64,000 nucleotides of DNA, taken from Candidatus Falkowbacteria bacterium CG10_big_fil_rev_8_21_14_0_10_37_14 (GTDB lineage Bacteria; Patescibacteriota; Patescibacteriia; Patescibacteriales; Patescibacteriaceae). A program made the translations under genes and the position numbers. Every line of letters starts with the position of its first letter. Position 1 is the stretch's first letter. Under the pieces are notes generated by a model, which saw only the letters and a list, made by a program, of their open reading frames with translations, searched no databases and had not been told where the DNA came from. This document shows, piece after piece, positions 55,627-64,000 of the stretch. Location of the stretch: the NCBI GenBank assembly GCA_002778705.1, contig PFAM01000013.1, positions 1-64,000 on the forward strand, in the 5' to 3' direction.

Positions 55627-58356
55627 ATGAAAAACAAACCAAAATTTCTGATCTTTGATGGCAATGCTATTGTTCATCGCAGTTTTCATGCATTGCCTTT
55701 AACTATGACCACTAAAACCGGTGAGCCAATTAATGCGGTTTATGGTTTTACGGCTTTTTTGTTCCGTGCTTTGAAAGAATTTAAACCGACATATGCAGCG
55801 GTGTCTTTTGATTTAAAAGGGCCTACTTTTCGTCATAAAGAATATGCTGAATATAAAGCAACTCGAGTTAAAGCTCCTCAAGAATTATACGATCAAATGG
55901 ATCGTGTTAAAGAAGTGGTGCGGGCTTTGAATATTCCAATTTATGAAGAACAGGGCTTTGAAGCCGATGATGTGATTGGTACGGTAATAACTTTAGTCCA
56001 TGATAAGATTGACACGATAATTGTAACTGGTGATATGGACGCTATTCAATTAGTTGGTGAGTCTACTTTTGTGTATGCTATGAGTCGAGGTATTTCTGAA
56101 AGTGTCTTATATGATACGACAGCTGTTAAAAATAAATACTCCTTTGAGCCGTTACAGATGATTGATTACAAGGCTCTTAGAGGTGACCCTTCGGATAATA
56201 TTCCAGGGGTTAAGGGTGTAGGTGAAAAAACGGCTACGGAATTGATTATCAAATTTGGTAGTCTGGAGGCTTTGTATGAGGCTATTGATGAAGACTCTGA
56301 AAAGTTAGCGACTATTAAGCCACGAATTTTAGAGTTATTAAAAGAGCATAAAGATATTGCCATACTTAGTAAAAGATTGGCGACGATTCGTAGAGATGTG
56401 CCACTAGATTTTGATTTGGAAGTTTGCAAATTGGGAGGCGTGGATGTGGCGGCAACTTCAGAGTTGTTTATTTCTTTAGAATTTAAGAGCTTATTGCCAC
56501 GCTTGAGAGAAATTTTTGGTGAAACGGTTACGACCGAGGTGGTTGAAGATCTGGTGAAGGTGGAGATTGAATATAAAGTAGTCGATACGGAAGATGATTT
56601 TAAAAAAATAATTAAAGAATTAAAGAAACAGAAATTAGTGGCGATTAGCACCAAGACAATCAGTGCTGAAGATTTAACTATCAGTGGCGTAGCCTTATCT
56701 TGGAAGGCTGGTCAAAGCAGTTATATAAACTTAGCAGGTAATGGCGGAGGATTATTTGGTGATGGCTGGTTAGCGACTTTAAAACCAATATTGGCCGATG
56801 AGAATTTGAAAAAAATTGGTCATGATATTAAACAAGATTTTAAGGCTTGGCGTGCTAGCGGCTTAGAATTAAATGGAATAATTGGTGATACTAGACTGGC
56901 TGATTATTTACTAAATCCTGATAATCGTCAGCATGATTTAGCAGTTGTTGTGTTGCGAGAATTACAAAAAGAAATGATAGCTTCAGCTAAACAAATCGGT
57001 CAGGCCAAACTTGATTTTGAAGTCAGTACGATAGATAGTGTAGCTAAAATTGCCAATGAAGAGGCGGATATGATTGGTTGTCTGAATGCAAAATTACACC
57101 AACACTTAAAAGAGTTTAATCAATTAAAGTTATATGAGGAAATGGAATTGCCGTTGATTAGAGTGTTGGCTAAAATGGAAGAACGGGGGTTGCTTTTAGA
57201 TATTGAATATTTGAAAAAATTAGATGAAGAGGCGGATAAAGCTTTAGCCATTTTAACGGATAAAATTTATAAAGAGGCTGGTGAAGAATTCAATATTAAT
57301 AGTGTTCAACAGCTACGGACTATTCTGTTTGAAAAATTAAAAATTTCCACAGTAGGAGTTGGTAAAACAAAAACAGGTCACTCTACCGGCGCCGATGAAT
57401 TAGAAAAATTAAAAGAAGCTCACCCGATTGTGCCGTTAATTACTGAATATCGGGAATTATCAAAACTTTCTTCAACATATATTAAAGCTTTACCAAAATT
57501 AGTGAATCAAAAAGATGGTCGTTTACATACTACTTTTAATCAAGCGGTGGCTGCTACTGGGCGATTGTCTAGCACTAATCCTAACTTGCAAAACATTCCA
57601 ATGAAGACTGATCTAGGGAGAAAGGTGCGTCAAGCCTTTATTGTGCCTAAAGGTAAGACTTTATTAAGTTTGGATTATTCACAGATTGAATTAAGGCTTG
57701 CGGCACACATGTCTAACGATCCGACGATGATTAAAACTTTTAAAGCAGGGGGCGATATTCATCGCACGACAGCGGCTAAAATTAATAATGTGGCCCTGGA
57801 AGATGTAACAAATGAAATGCGTCGAGCCGCTAAAGCTATTAATTTTGGTTTGTTGTATGGTCAAGGACCAAGGGGTCTGGCTCAAGGGGTGGGAATCAGT
57901 TATAATGAAGCTAAGCATTTTATTGATCAGTACTTTATTAACTTTGCTAAGGTTAAAGGTCTGATGGATAAGATAATTTTGGAAGCGCGAGCTAAGGGTT
58001 ATGTAGAAACTTTGCTGGGGCGACGTCGGTATGTACCGGAAATTAATTCTACTATAGTGATGTTAGCTAAGGCGGCTGAACGAGCGGCAATTAATGCACC
58101 ACTGCAAGGTACAGCCGCGGATATGATAAAACTAGCCATGCTAAAGGTTGATAAGATGATTAATGAGCAATATGGTGATAAGGTTAAGATGATTTTGCAG
58201 ATCCATGATGAATTAGTATTTGAAGTTGATCAGAAGTTAGTAGTGGAAGTCATGAACTTAGTTAAACCACTGATGGAAAATGTTTTAAAATTAAAGGTAC
58301 CAATTTTAGTAGAAGCAAAAATTGGCACTAATTGGGAAGAGATGAAAAAAGCGTAA
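55627..58356 (+). CDS. polA: DNA polymerase I
   Basis: 5'-3' exo (IYEEQGFEADDVIGT, GVGEKTA), polymerase DYSQIELRLAAHMS, RRAAKAINFGLLYG, QIHDELVFEV. Confidence 0.97.
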   Translation: MKNKPKFLIFDGNAIVHRSFHALPLTMTTKTGEPINAVYGFTAFLFRALKEFKPTYAAVSFDLKGPTFRHKEYAEYKATRVKAPQELYDQMDRVKEVVRALNIPIYEEQGFEADDVIGTVITLVHDKIDTIIVTGDMDAIQLVGESTFVYAMSRGISESVLYDTTAVKNKYSFEPLQMIDYKALRGDPSDNIPGVKGVGEKTATELIIKFGSLEALYEAIDEDSEKLATIKPRILELLKEHKDIAILSKRLATIRRDVPLDFDLEVCKLGGVDVAATSELFISLEFKSLLPRLREIFGETVTTEVVEDLVKVEIEYKVVDTEDDFKKIIKELKKQKLVAISTKTISAEDLTISGVALSWKAGQSSYINLAGNGGGLFGDGWLATLKPILADENLKKIGHDIKQDFKAWRASGLELNGIIGDTRLADYLLNPDNRQHDLAVVVLRELQKEMIASAKQIGQAKLDFEVSTIDSVAKIANEEADMIGCLNAKLHQHLKEFNQLKLYEEMELPLIRVLAKMEERGLLLDIEYLKKLDEEADKALAILTDKIYKEAGEEFNINSVQQLRTILFEKLKISTVGVGKTKTGHSTGADELEKLKEAHPIVPLITEYRELSKLSSTYIKALPKLVNQKDGRLHTTFNQAVAATGRLSSTNPNLQNIPMKTDLGRKVRQAFIVPKGKTLLSLDYSQIELRLAAHMSNDPTMIKTFKAGGDIHRTTAAKINNVALEDVTNEMRRAAKAINFGLLYGQGPRGLAQGVGISYNEAKHFIDQYFINFAKVKGLMDKIILEARAKGYVETLLGRRRYVPEINSTIVMLAKAAERAAINAPLQGTAADMIKLAMLKVDKMINEQYGDKVKMILQIHDELVFEVDQKLVVEVMNLVKPLMENVLKLKVPILVEAKIGTNWEEMKKA

Positions 58357-58360
58357 ATTT

Positions 58361-58681
58361 ATGAAAAACAACAAACTTAATTTGGCGGCAGCGATTGTGT
58401 TGTTAGTTGATGCTGTAGTGATTATTATAACGGAACTGATGTGGGGTAATGAAGTTTTACGACGATTATTGGCCATGCTAGGCTTTTTTCCGTTACTTGC
58501 TTTAATTATTTTTTGGTGGTGGCCAATCGGATTCGCACCACAACTAGCGGAAGGAGAATTGTCGAAGACTAAAGACGATAAAGAAATGGATTGGCAAAAC
58601 TTTTTAAGAAGATGGGGAGCTTTAGGTATTTTAATTGCCGCGTCAGCCTTATTGATGTTTTGGCTGTTGAATAAATTTTAG
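58361..58681 (+). CDS. Small membrane protein
   Basis: Three TM-like segments. Confidence 0.5.
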   Translation: MKNNKLNLAAAIVLLVDAVVIIITELMWGNEVLRRLLAMLGFFPLLALIIFWWWPIGFAPQLAEGELSKTKDDKEMDWQNFLRRWGALGILIAASALLMFWLLNKF

Positions 58682-58992
58682 AGAGCTTTGATAAGGTTAT
58701 AGTAAAAAGAGCCTGGTTTTCTGGGTTTTTTATATTTTTATTTAATATTAGCCCAATAAAGGTTTAATATTGTTAACATTGCAGTAATAGAGTTTACTGA
58801 TTTATATCGTCGCGCTGTTATTGAAAAAAAATAACAGCACAAAAATTGTATAAAGTGGGTAGGTTATTAATATAACTTGCCCGCTCTTTCGTTTATGGTT
58901 TTTGAAGCTTCCTATCACTGATTGTTAGGAGGCTTTTATTATTTTACAATCCTTGTTAAGATTAAGAAGTGATACTATAACTTTATAACTTT

Positions 58993-60132
58993 ATGAATTT
59001 TGAAAGATTAAACAGTGGTAGTGCTGACAAGGTGCCTGCCATGAAAGACGAAGATATAAAAAAGAAGATTGAGTTTGAGAAAGTGCCTGCTTATATGGAT
59101 GCTTATAAAGACGCTGAAAGATTTTTGAATAAAAACTCGGTAGCGATTAATGATAAAAAATTTGTCGATTTTTACGGGCAAGAGTCAATTATTAGCGACA
59201 GAGAAAAACTTAAAAGTATAAAAGCAGAAAGAGGTGAGGGGCTAGTGGAAGAGGAGGGTAAGGCTATTGCAGACTTAGTGGAGGCGACTATTCTGCATGG
59301 TCTAGCTGAATCAGAATGGTTTGGTGAAAATATTCGCGCTACTAAAACGACTGAGTTTGATGATAACGTTGAGGGTGTAGATATCGTAGCCGAAGTTTTC
59401 GACCCAAAGGGGGCTAAAGAATCAAAGTTCATTGCTTTAGCTGTTGATGCTACTTATGCTAATGATTTGAATAAAAAAATTATTCGCATTGGTCAGGAAA
59501 TCCGAGGTGTCTATAAACACAAAAACGATAAGGCATCGAGGAGCCCTTTGGCTAGTGTTAAATATTATATCGATATTAAAGGTAATGTTAAAAATATCAA
59601 GAGCGTGCCTAAGGTAGTGGCTTGTTGTGATATTGATACGGCTGAAAATATTGGTGAAAAATATTGGGGTCGTAAGGATAAGTGCGTTGGTGAGGTTAAA
59701 GACAAAAAAGATTTGAAAGATGAGCAAATTAAATTCCAAATTTTAGAAGAAGCTTTAATTCAGCTGGATTATTTTGGTCGTTATGCTGCTAAGCAAGATG
59801 TTGTTTGGTCGATTGAGGCTAGTGAAAAATATCAACATCTATATAAGGATTTATTGACGGTGTATGAGAAATCTAGCCGTGAGGTGGATGCTGATGGTGA
59901 GCCGATTATTTATAAAACTCGCAAAATGGTTAAAAATCCAGATGGCACATTAGAAAAGACTTCGACCGGTAAGCCGGTGGTCAAGGAAGTATCTAGCTAC
60001 AAACTAGTGGATCAGGGTGTTCGTGATAAATCATTCGCTCAATTGATAAATGAATTGAGCGGTTTAGATCCGACCTTGGATATTCGTCGGCCGTATGATC
60101 AACTTCAGGCTAGCGTAAACCAAAGTATTTAA
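58993..60132 (+). CDS. Hypothetical soluble protein
   Basis: 379 aa ORF, Lys/Glu/Asp rich. Confidence 0.55.
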   Translation: MNFERLNSGSADKVPAMKDEDIKKKIEFEKVPAYMDAYKDAERFLNKNSVAINDKKFVDFYGQESIISDREKLKSIKAERGEGLVEEEGKAIADLVEATILHGLAESEWFGENIRATKTTEFDDNVEGVDIVAEVFDPKGAKESKFIALAVDATYANDLNKKIIRIGQEIRGVYKHKNDKASRSPLASVKYYIDIKGNVKNIKSVPKVVACCDIDTAENIGEKYWGRKDKCVGEVKDKKDLKDEQIKFQILEEALIQLDYFGRYAAKQDVVWSIEASEKYQHLYKDLLTVYEKSSREVDADGEPIIYKTRKMVKNPDGTLEKTSTGKPVVKEVSSYKLVDQGVRDKSFAQLINELSGLDPTLDIRRPYDQLQASVNQSI

Positions 60133-60165
60133 AAAAATAAAGGGATCCAGTGGATCCCTTTTGTA

Positions 60166-60423
60166 TTAGCTTGAGAAATAATCGTTTATTTGCTTTGGAG
60201 TCATATTTAGGCAAAGATTATATTCTGCCAATCTTTCTTCTAATATGCCTCTGGACATTTCACTGAATCTTAAAGCATAAGTTACTTGTTCAAAATAGTT
60301 TTCGCTGACCAGATTTTGTAAGCTTCCTTGAAGAAAAGCCAGCAATCTGGTTGTTTTTTGGGCGAGCGACAGTTCCTCCATGGTGGATATTTTTTTTGAT
60401 GAGCTTCTCAAGTGACTCTCCAT
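60166..60423 (-). CDS. Hypothetical small protein
   Basis: 85 aa ORF. Confidence 0.45.
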   Translation of the reverse strand: MESHLRSSSKKISTMEELSLAQKTTRLLAFLQGSLQNLVSENYFEQVTYALRFSEMSRGILEERLAEYNLCLNMTPKQINDYFSS

Positions 60424-60604
60424 AATTTAATTTTTAAAATAAGTTTTTTATTTATAGCATTATTTAGTTAAAATGTCAATAGTTAGATAAAGTGTACCAT
60501 AGACTTGTTTTGTTTTATCCTAAGTTTGGTCATTTTATTAATAATTTTGGTTTTTTAGCAAAGTGGTATACAATTAAAGTAATAATTGGTTAATAAGTAA
60601 TTAT

Positions 60605-61942
60605 ATGACTATTAAAGATTTGCATGGCAGACGCTTGGGTATTTTGGGGTTAGGTTTGGAAAATTATTGGCTGATAAAATGGTTGATAGCCCATAAGATA
60701 CATGGCCGTATTATTATTTGTGATTTGCGAGATATTACTACCTTAGGAGAAAAGTTTGTTGAACTTAATAAATATGAACACATTACTTGGCAACTAGGCA
60801 AAGAGTTTAATCAAAACTTGGATCGTTATGATATTCTATTTCGTGCGCCGGGCTGGCCTTTGTCTTGCCCGGGAATTGCTCAGGGTCTCAAGAAAAATAA
60901 AAAAATAGTGGTAACGAGCCCGATGAAATTATTTTTTGATGTGTGTCCGACCAAAAACATTATCGGAGTGACTGGTAGTAAAGGTAAGGGGACAACTAGC
61001 TCTTTGATTTTTGATATTTTAAAAACCGCTAAAAAGAGGGTGTGGTTGGGCGGTAATATTGGTGTGGCACCTTTTTCTTTTATAGATAAAATTAAGGCAG
61101 AGGATTTTGTGATTTTAGAATTATCTAGTTTTCAGTTAGAAGATTTACATCGTAGTCCTAAAGTAGCTGTTTTAACTAATTTTACTCCAGAACATTTAGC
61201 GCCGGCTGATCCTAATAATCCAAATTTTCATCCTTCCTTAGCGCATTACTGGATTAGTAAATTTAATATTGCTAAGTGGCAAAGCGCGCGTGATTATTTT
61301 GTGGTGAATGAAAAATTAAAATTAAAATTATTAAAGTGGGAAATGAAGTTTGGTAAATTAAAACAACGAGTTAGTTATTTTGGTGTTTCTGATTTAACCA
61401 GTGGTTTGCCGGGACAACATAATCGAGAAAATGTTGATGCGGCTGAAGTGGTAGCCAAACTGCTTAAAATAGAGCCAAAAACAATTGCTATAGCTGTTAA
61501 GAAATTTAAAGGCTTGCCGCATCGTTTGGAATTAGTGGCGGAAAAAAATAATATAAAATATTATGACGATAGCTTTGCGACAACGCCTGAGTCTACAATT
61601 ATCGCGTTAAAATCTTTTGAAGATCCGATAGTTTTATTAGCCGGTGGAGCTGACAAACAAGCAGATTTTAAAAATTTGGCTAAAGAAATAAACAAGCGAG
61701 CAAAATTCGTGGTACTTTTAAATGGTACGGCGACGGCTCGGCTTAGAAAAGAAATAATAGCTAATGGATTTTCGGCTAAGAAAATTAAATTGGTGAAATC
61801 GATGGATGAGGCAGTGATGACAGCACGAGATCAATCGGAAAGAGGTGATGTGATTTTAATGTCAACTGCTTGTGCGTCTTTTGGAATGTTTAAAAATTAT
61901 AAAGATCGGGGGGAACAATTTGTGAAGTTGGCTAGGAATTAA
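60605..61942 (+). CDS. murD: UDP-N-acetylmuramoylalanine--D-glutamate ligase
   Basis: IIGVTGSKGKGTTSSLIFDIL; VLTNFTPEHLAP; GLPHRLELVAEKNNIKYYDDSFATTPEST. Confidence 0.92.
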   Translation: MTIKDLHGRRLGILGLGLENYWLIKWLIAHKIHGRIIICDLRDITTLGEKFVELNKYEHITWQLGKEFNQNLDRYDILFRAPGWPLSCPGIAQGLKKNKKIVVTSPMKLFFDVCPTKNIIGVTGSKGKGTTSSLIFDILKTAKKRVWLGGNIGVAPFSFIDKIKAEDFVILELSSFQLEDLHRSPKVAVLTNFTPEHLAPADPNNPNFHPSLAHYWISKFNIAKWQSARDYFVVNEKLKLKLLKWEMKFGKLKQRVSYFGVSDLTSGLPGQHNRENVDAAEVVAKLLKIEPKTIAIAVKKFKGLPHRLELVAEKNNIKYYDDSFATTPESTIIALKSFEDPIVLLAGGADKQADFKNLAKEINKRAKFVVLLNGTATARLRKEIIANGFSAKKIKLVKSMDEAVMTARDQSERGDVILMSTACASFGMFKNYKDRGEQFVKLARN

Positions 61943-62199
61943 AAAACCCATAATCTTGGTCGAAGGTTGAAAAATTAGGAGGGAAATTTTCCAAACATCC
62001 GAACAAGATTACGGGTTCTTTTTGTTCGAAGTAGATAGTTGATGCGCATTTTACCGCCTGCAAGTTGACGAGAGAAAAGTTCAGATGACCAAGGAGGGGG
62101 GGCACCTAAACTAAACCTGACAACAAACAAGCAGTAAGACGAGCACCAAGTTTTTAGAGGACAGCCCCAATATCTTAGCAAAGAGAGCCAATTTGTCAA
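61943..62199 (-). ncRNA. Candidate ncRNA gene (promoter to terminator), unassigned class
   Basis: Minus strand TTGACA-16 bp-TAAGAT; 3' stem AACCCgTAATCTTG/CAAGATTAtGGGTT then TTTTTT. Confidence 0.45.
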
Positions 62200-62270
62200 G
62201 GTTGACGCTTGGACTGTTTTTTAGCTAAGCTTTATGGCATAATAAAATCAAGGATCTTAGAATATTATTT

Positions 62271-62738
62271 ATGGACATGTTATCTCATATTTTATTAAAC
62301 AATTTGGTCTACAAAGATGTGGTACCGTCTTATCGATTTTGGGCGATTTTATTTGGGATTGCTCCAGATATGGTCGGGTTTGGTATAATGTTTAAAGTGG
62401 AATATCTCAAAAAAGCTTTGTTTTATAACAAAATGCCACATAATCTAATTCCTAGAGCGGTATTTGTAATCTATAACGCTGCTCATAGCTTGGTATTGTG
62501 GTTGATTGTTTTCGGTTTGTTGTATTTATTAGGGCAACAATGGTGGGCACTTCTGTGGTGTGGTTGGGCAATACATATAGTGGTGGATATTTTTACTCAT
62601 GGTGCTAATTCTTTTCCGACTAAGATTTTTTGGCCATTGTCTGACTGGTATTTTCCTGGTTTTGCTTGGTCGCAAAGAAATTTTTTGATTTTGAATTATT
62701 CTGTTTTTGCGATATTATATGCATTGTTTTATTTTTAA
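62271..62738 (+). CDS. Membrane protein, His-rich (possible YdjM-like family)
   Basis: MDMLSHILLNN...WAIHIVVDIFTHG. Confidence 0.55.
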   Translation: MDMLSHILLNNLVYKDVVPSYRFWAILFGIAPDMVGFGIMFKVEYLKKALFYNKMPHNLIPRAVFVIYNAAHSLVLWLIVFGLLYLLGQQWWALLWCGWAIHIVVDIFTHGANSFPTKIFWPLSDWYFPGFAWSQRNFLILNYSVFAILYALFYF

Positions 62739-62795
62739 ATAACAGCATGACACAGGGACGAGAAATTAAGATTATTAATTTTGATTATATTGGGT

Positions 62796-62848
62796 GTAGC
62801 AGAAATGTTATTGCTACTTGGATAGATCCACGCATTCGCGCGGATAAA
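62796..62848 (+). other. Structured leader element, copy 2 (before ruvB)
   Basis: GTAGCAG-AAATGTTA-TTGCTAC-TTGGATAGATCCACGCATTCGCGCGGATAAA. Confidence 0.75.
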
Positions 62849-62858
62849 TGCGAAATAT

Positions 62859-63863
62859 ATGGATGAAGAACGGGTCATTAATACGAAGGCGAAGGACGGT
62901 GAAGAAAATTGGGAGAAGTCTTTAAGACCTAAAAAACTGACTGAATATATTGGGCAGGAGGCTTTAAGACAGAATTTGGAAATTATGTTAACAGCTGCCA
63001 AGCAACGTCAAGAAACCGTTGAGCATCTATTGTTTTATGGTCCGCCAGGGCTTGGTAAAACCACTTTGGCACATATTATTGCTAATGAACTGGGGGTTAA
63101 TCTGCGTTTAACAGCCGGACCAGTGATTGAAAAGGCTGGAGATTTGGCAGCTATTTTAACCAACTTACAAGAAGGTGATATTTTATTTATTGATGAAATC
63201 CATCGTTTGAGTCGAACAGTGGAAGAGATTTTATATCCAGCGATGGAGGATTATGTTTTGGATTTGGTCATTGGCAAAGGGCCGTCGGCCAGGACGCTCA
63301 GAATTGATTTAGCTAAGTTTACGATTATTGGAGCCACAACTAAAATTAGTTTGTTGTCAGCACCTTTAAGAGATCGCTTTGGTGCAGTGCATCATTTGGA
63401 TTATTATACACCAGAAGAATTGGGACAGATTGTGAAGCGATCATCAGGGATTTTAGGCGTAGATTTAGATGAGGCCTCGATGGCTGAGGTGGCTAATCGG
63501 TCTAGACGGACACCGCGTGTGGCTAATCGATTGCTTAGACGAGTCAGAGATTATGCACAAGTAAAACATGCTGGCAAGGTAGATGTGACTATTGCTAGTG
63601 AAGCTTTGAATATGTTGGGTGTTGATGAACTTGGTTTAGATAAAATTGATTTAGCTATTTTGGAAACAATTATTGATAAATTTGGAGGTGGACCTGTTGG
63701 TCTTAATACTTTAGCGGCGGCAACTGGCGAGGATAGTGAAACAATCGAAGATGTGTACGAACCGTATTTGATGCGTTTAGGATTTTTGGATCGTAGTCCG
63801 AGAGGCCGAGTGGCTACAGTTAGAGCTTATGAACACTTAGGAAAAAGCCAAGCTGGTCGATAA
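62859..63863 (+). CDS. ruvB: Holliday junction branch migration helicase RuvB
   Basis: [58 protein letters not shown]. Confidence 0.98.
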   Translation: MDEERVINTKAKDGEENWEKSLRPKKLTEYIGQEALRQNLEIMLTAAKQRQETVEHLLFYGPPGLGKTTLAHIIANELGVNLRLTAGPVIEKAGDLAAILTNLQEGDILFIDEIHRLSRTVEEILYPAMEDYVLDLVIGKGPSARTLRIDLAKFTIIGATTKISLLSAPLRDRFGAVHHLDYYTPEELGQIVKRSSGILGVDLDEASMAEVANRSRRTPRVANRLLRRVRDYAQVKHAGKVDVTIASEALNMLGVDELGLDKIDLAILETIIDKFGGGPVGLNTLAAATGEDSETIEDVYEPYLMRLGFLDRSPRGRVATVRAYEHLGKSQAGR

Positions 63864-63871
63864 ATATAGGT

Positions 63872-64000
63872 ATGTGGAAATTAACAGATTTTGATTATAA
63901 TTTGTCGGACAATCTTATCGCCACGGCCCCAGTAGAGCCACGAGATAGGGCTCGTTTATTAATTTTGGACAAAGCTGATGGAAATATCGTCCATCGACAT
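63872..64000 (+). CDS. queA: S-adenosylmethionine:tRNA ribosyltransferase-isomerase, truncated by window end
   Basis: MWKLTDFDYNLSDNLIATAPVEPRDRARLLILDKADGNIVHRH. Confidence 0.9.
   Translation, partial: MWKLTDFDYNLSDNLIATAPVEPRDRARLLILDKADGNIVHRH

Noticed and set aside
61975-62199. 74-aa minus ORF MTNWLSLLRYWGC...
   Set aside because: Its start overlaps the predicted promoter and the region looks like a structured ncRNA; protein composition is atypical.
1-64000. CRISPR arrays
   Set aside because: No regularly spaced 20-50 nt direct repeats were seen; the repeated elements found are dispersed pairs.

Overview
The window looks like the chromosome of a small-genome, AT-rich bacterium. Candidate Phyla Radiation / Patescibacteria is my inference from gene content and style; no 16S is present. 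Host backbone genes include ung, uppP, an NRAMP-like transporter, glutamate dehydrogenase, a class A PBP, nusA, a membrane pyrophosphatase, trigger factor, ssrA/smpB, a PAS histidine kinase, a UvrD-type helicase-nuclease, polA, murD, ruvB and the start of queA. There are four tRNA genes: Asp-GUC, Gly-GCC, Leu-UAA and Ala-UGC. Two accessory regions stand out. (1) About 29.43-40.84 kb is an apparently complete integrated filamentous-phage (inovirus-like) element in the 3' end of tRNA-Gly, bounded by a 25-bp direct repeat. It carries a tyrosine integrase, an excisionase-like HTH, an HUH Rep with a phiX174-like YxxxY motif, a Zot/pI ATPase, a pVIII-like coat protein with signal peptide, pIII/pVI-like genes, an 86-aa ssDNA-binding-like protein and a LexA-like repressor. 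It also carries an Abi_2 gene with a divergent hairpin RNA and, most notably, two type-III hammerhead ribozymes on the minus strand flanking a 75-aa membrane ORF. No secretin gene is visible. (2) About 3.6-11.1 kb holds a type IIG-like restriction-modification gene with companions, and a decayed relative of the same phage lineage next to tRNA-Asp. Other structured signals: a covarying leader element repeated before the pyrophosphatase gene and ruvB, a consensus promoter plus intrinsic terminator in front of nusA, a six-gene tandem array of VirB2-like small membrane proteins, and an unassigned ncRNA locus near 62 kb. All calls come from reading the sequence; no searches or folding were run.
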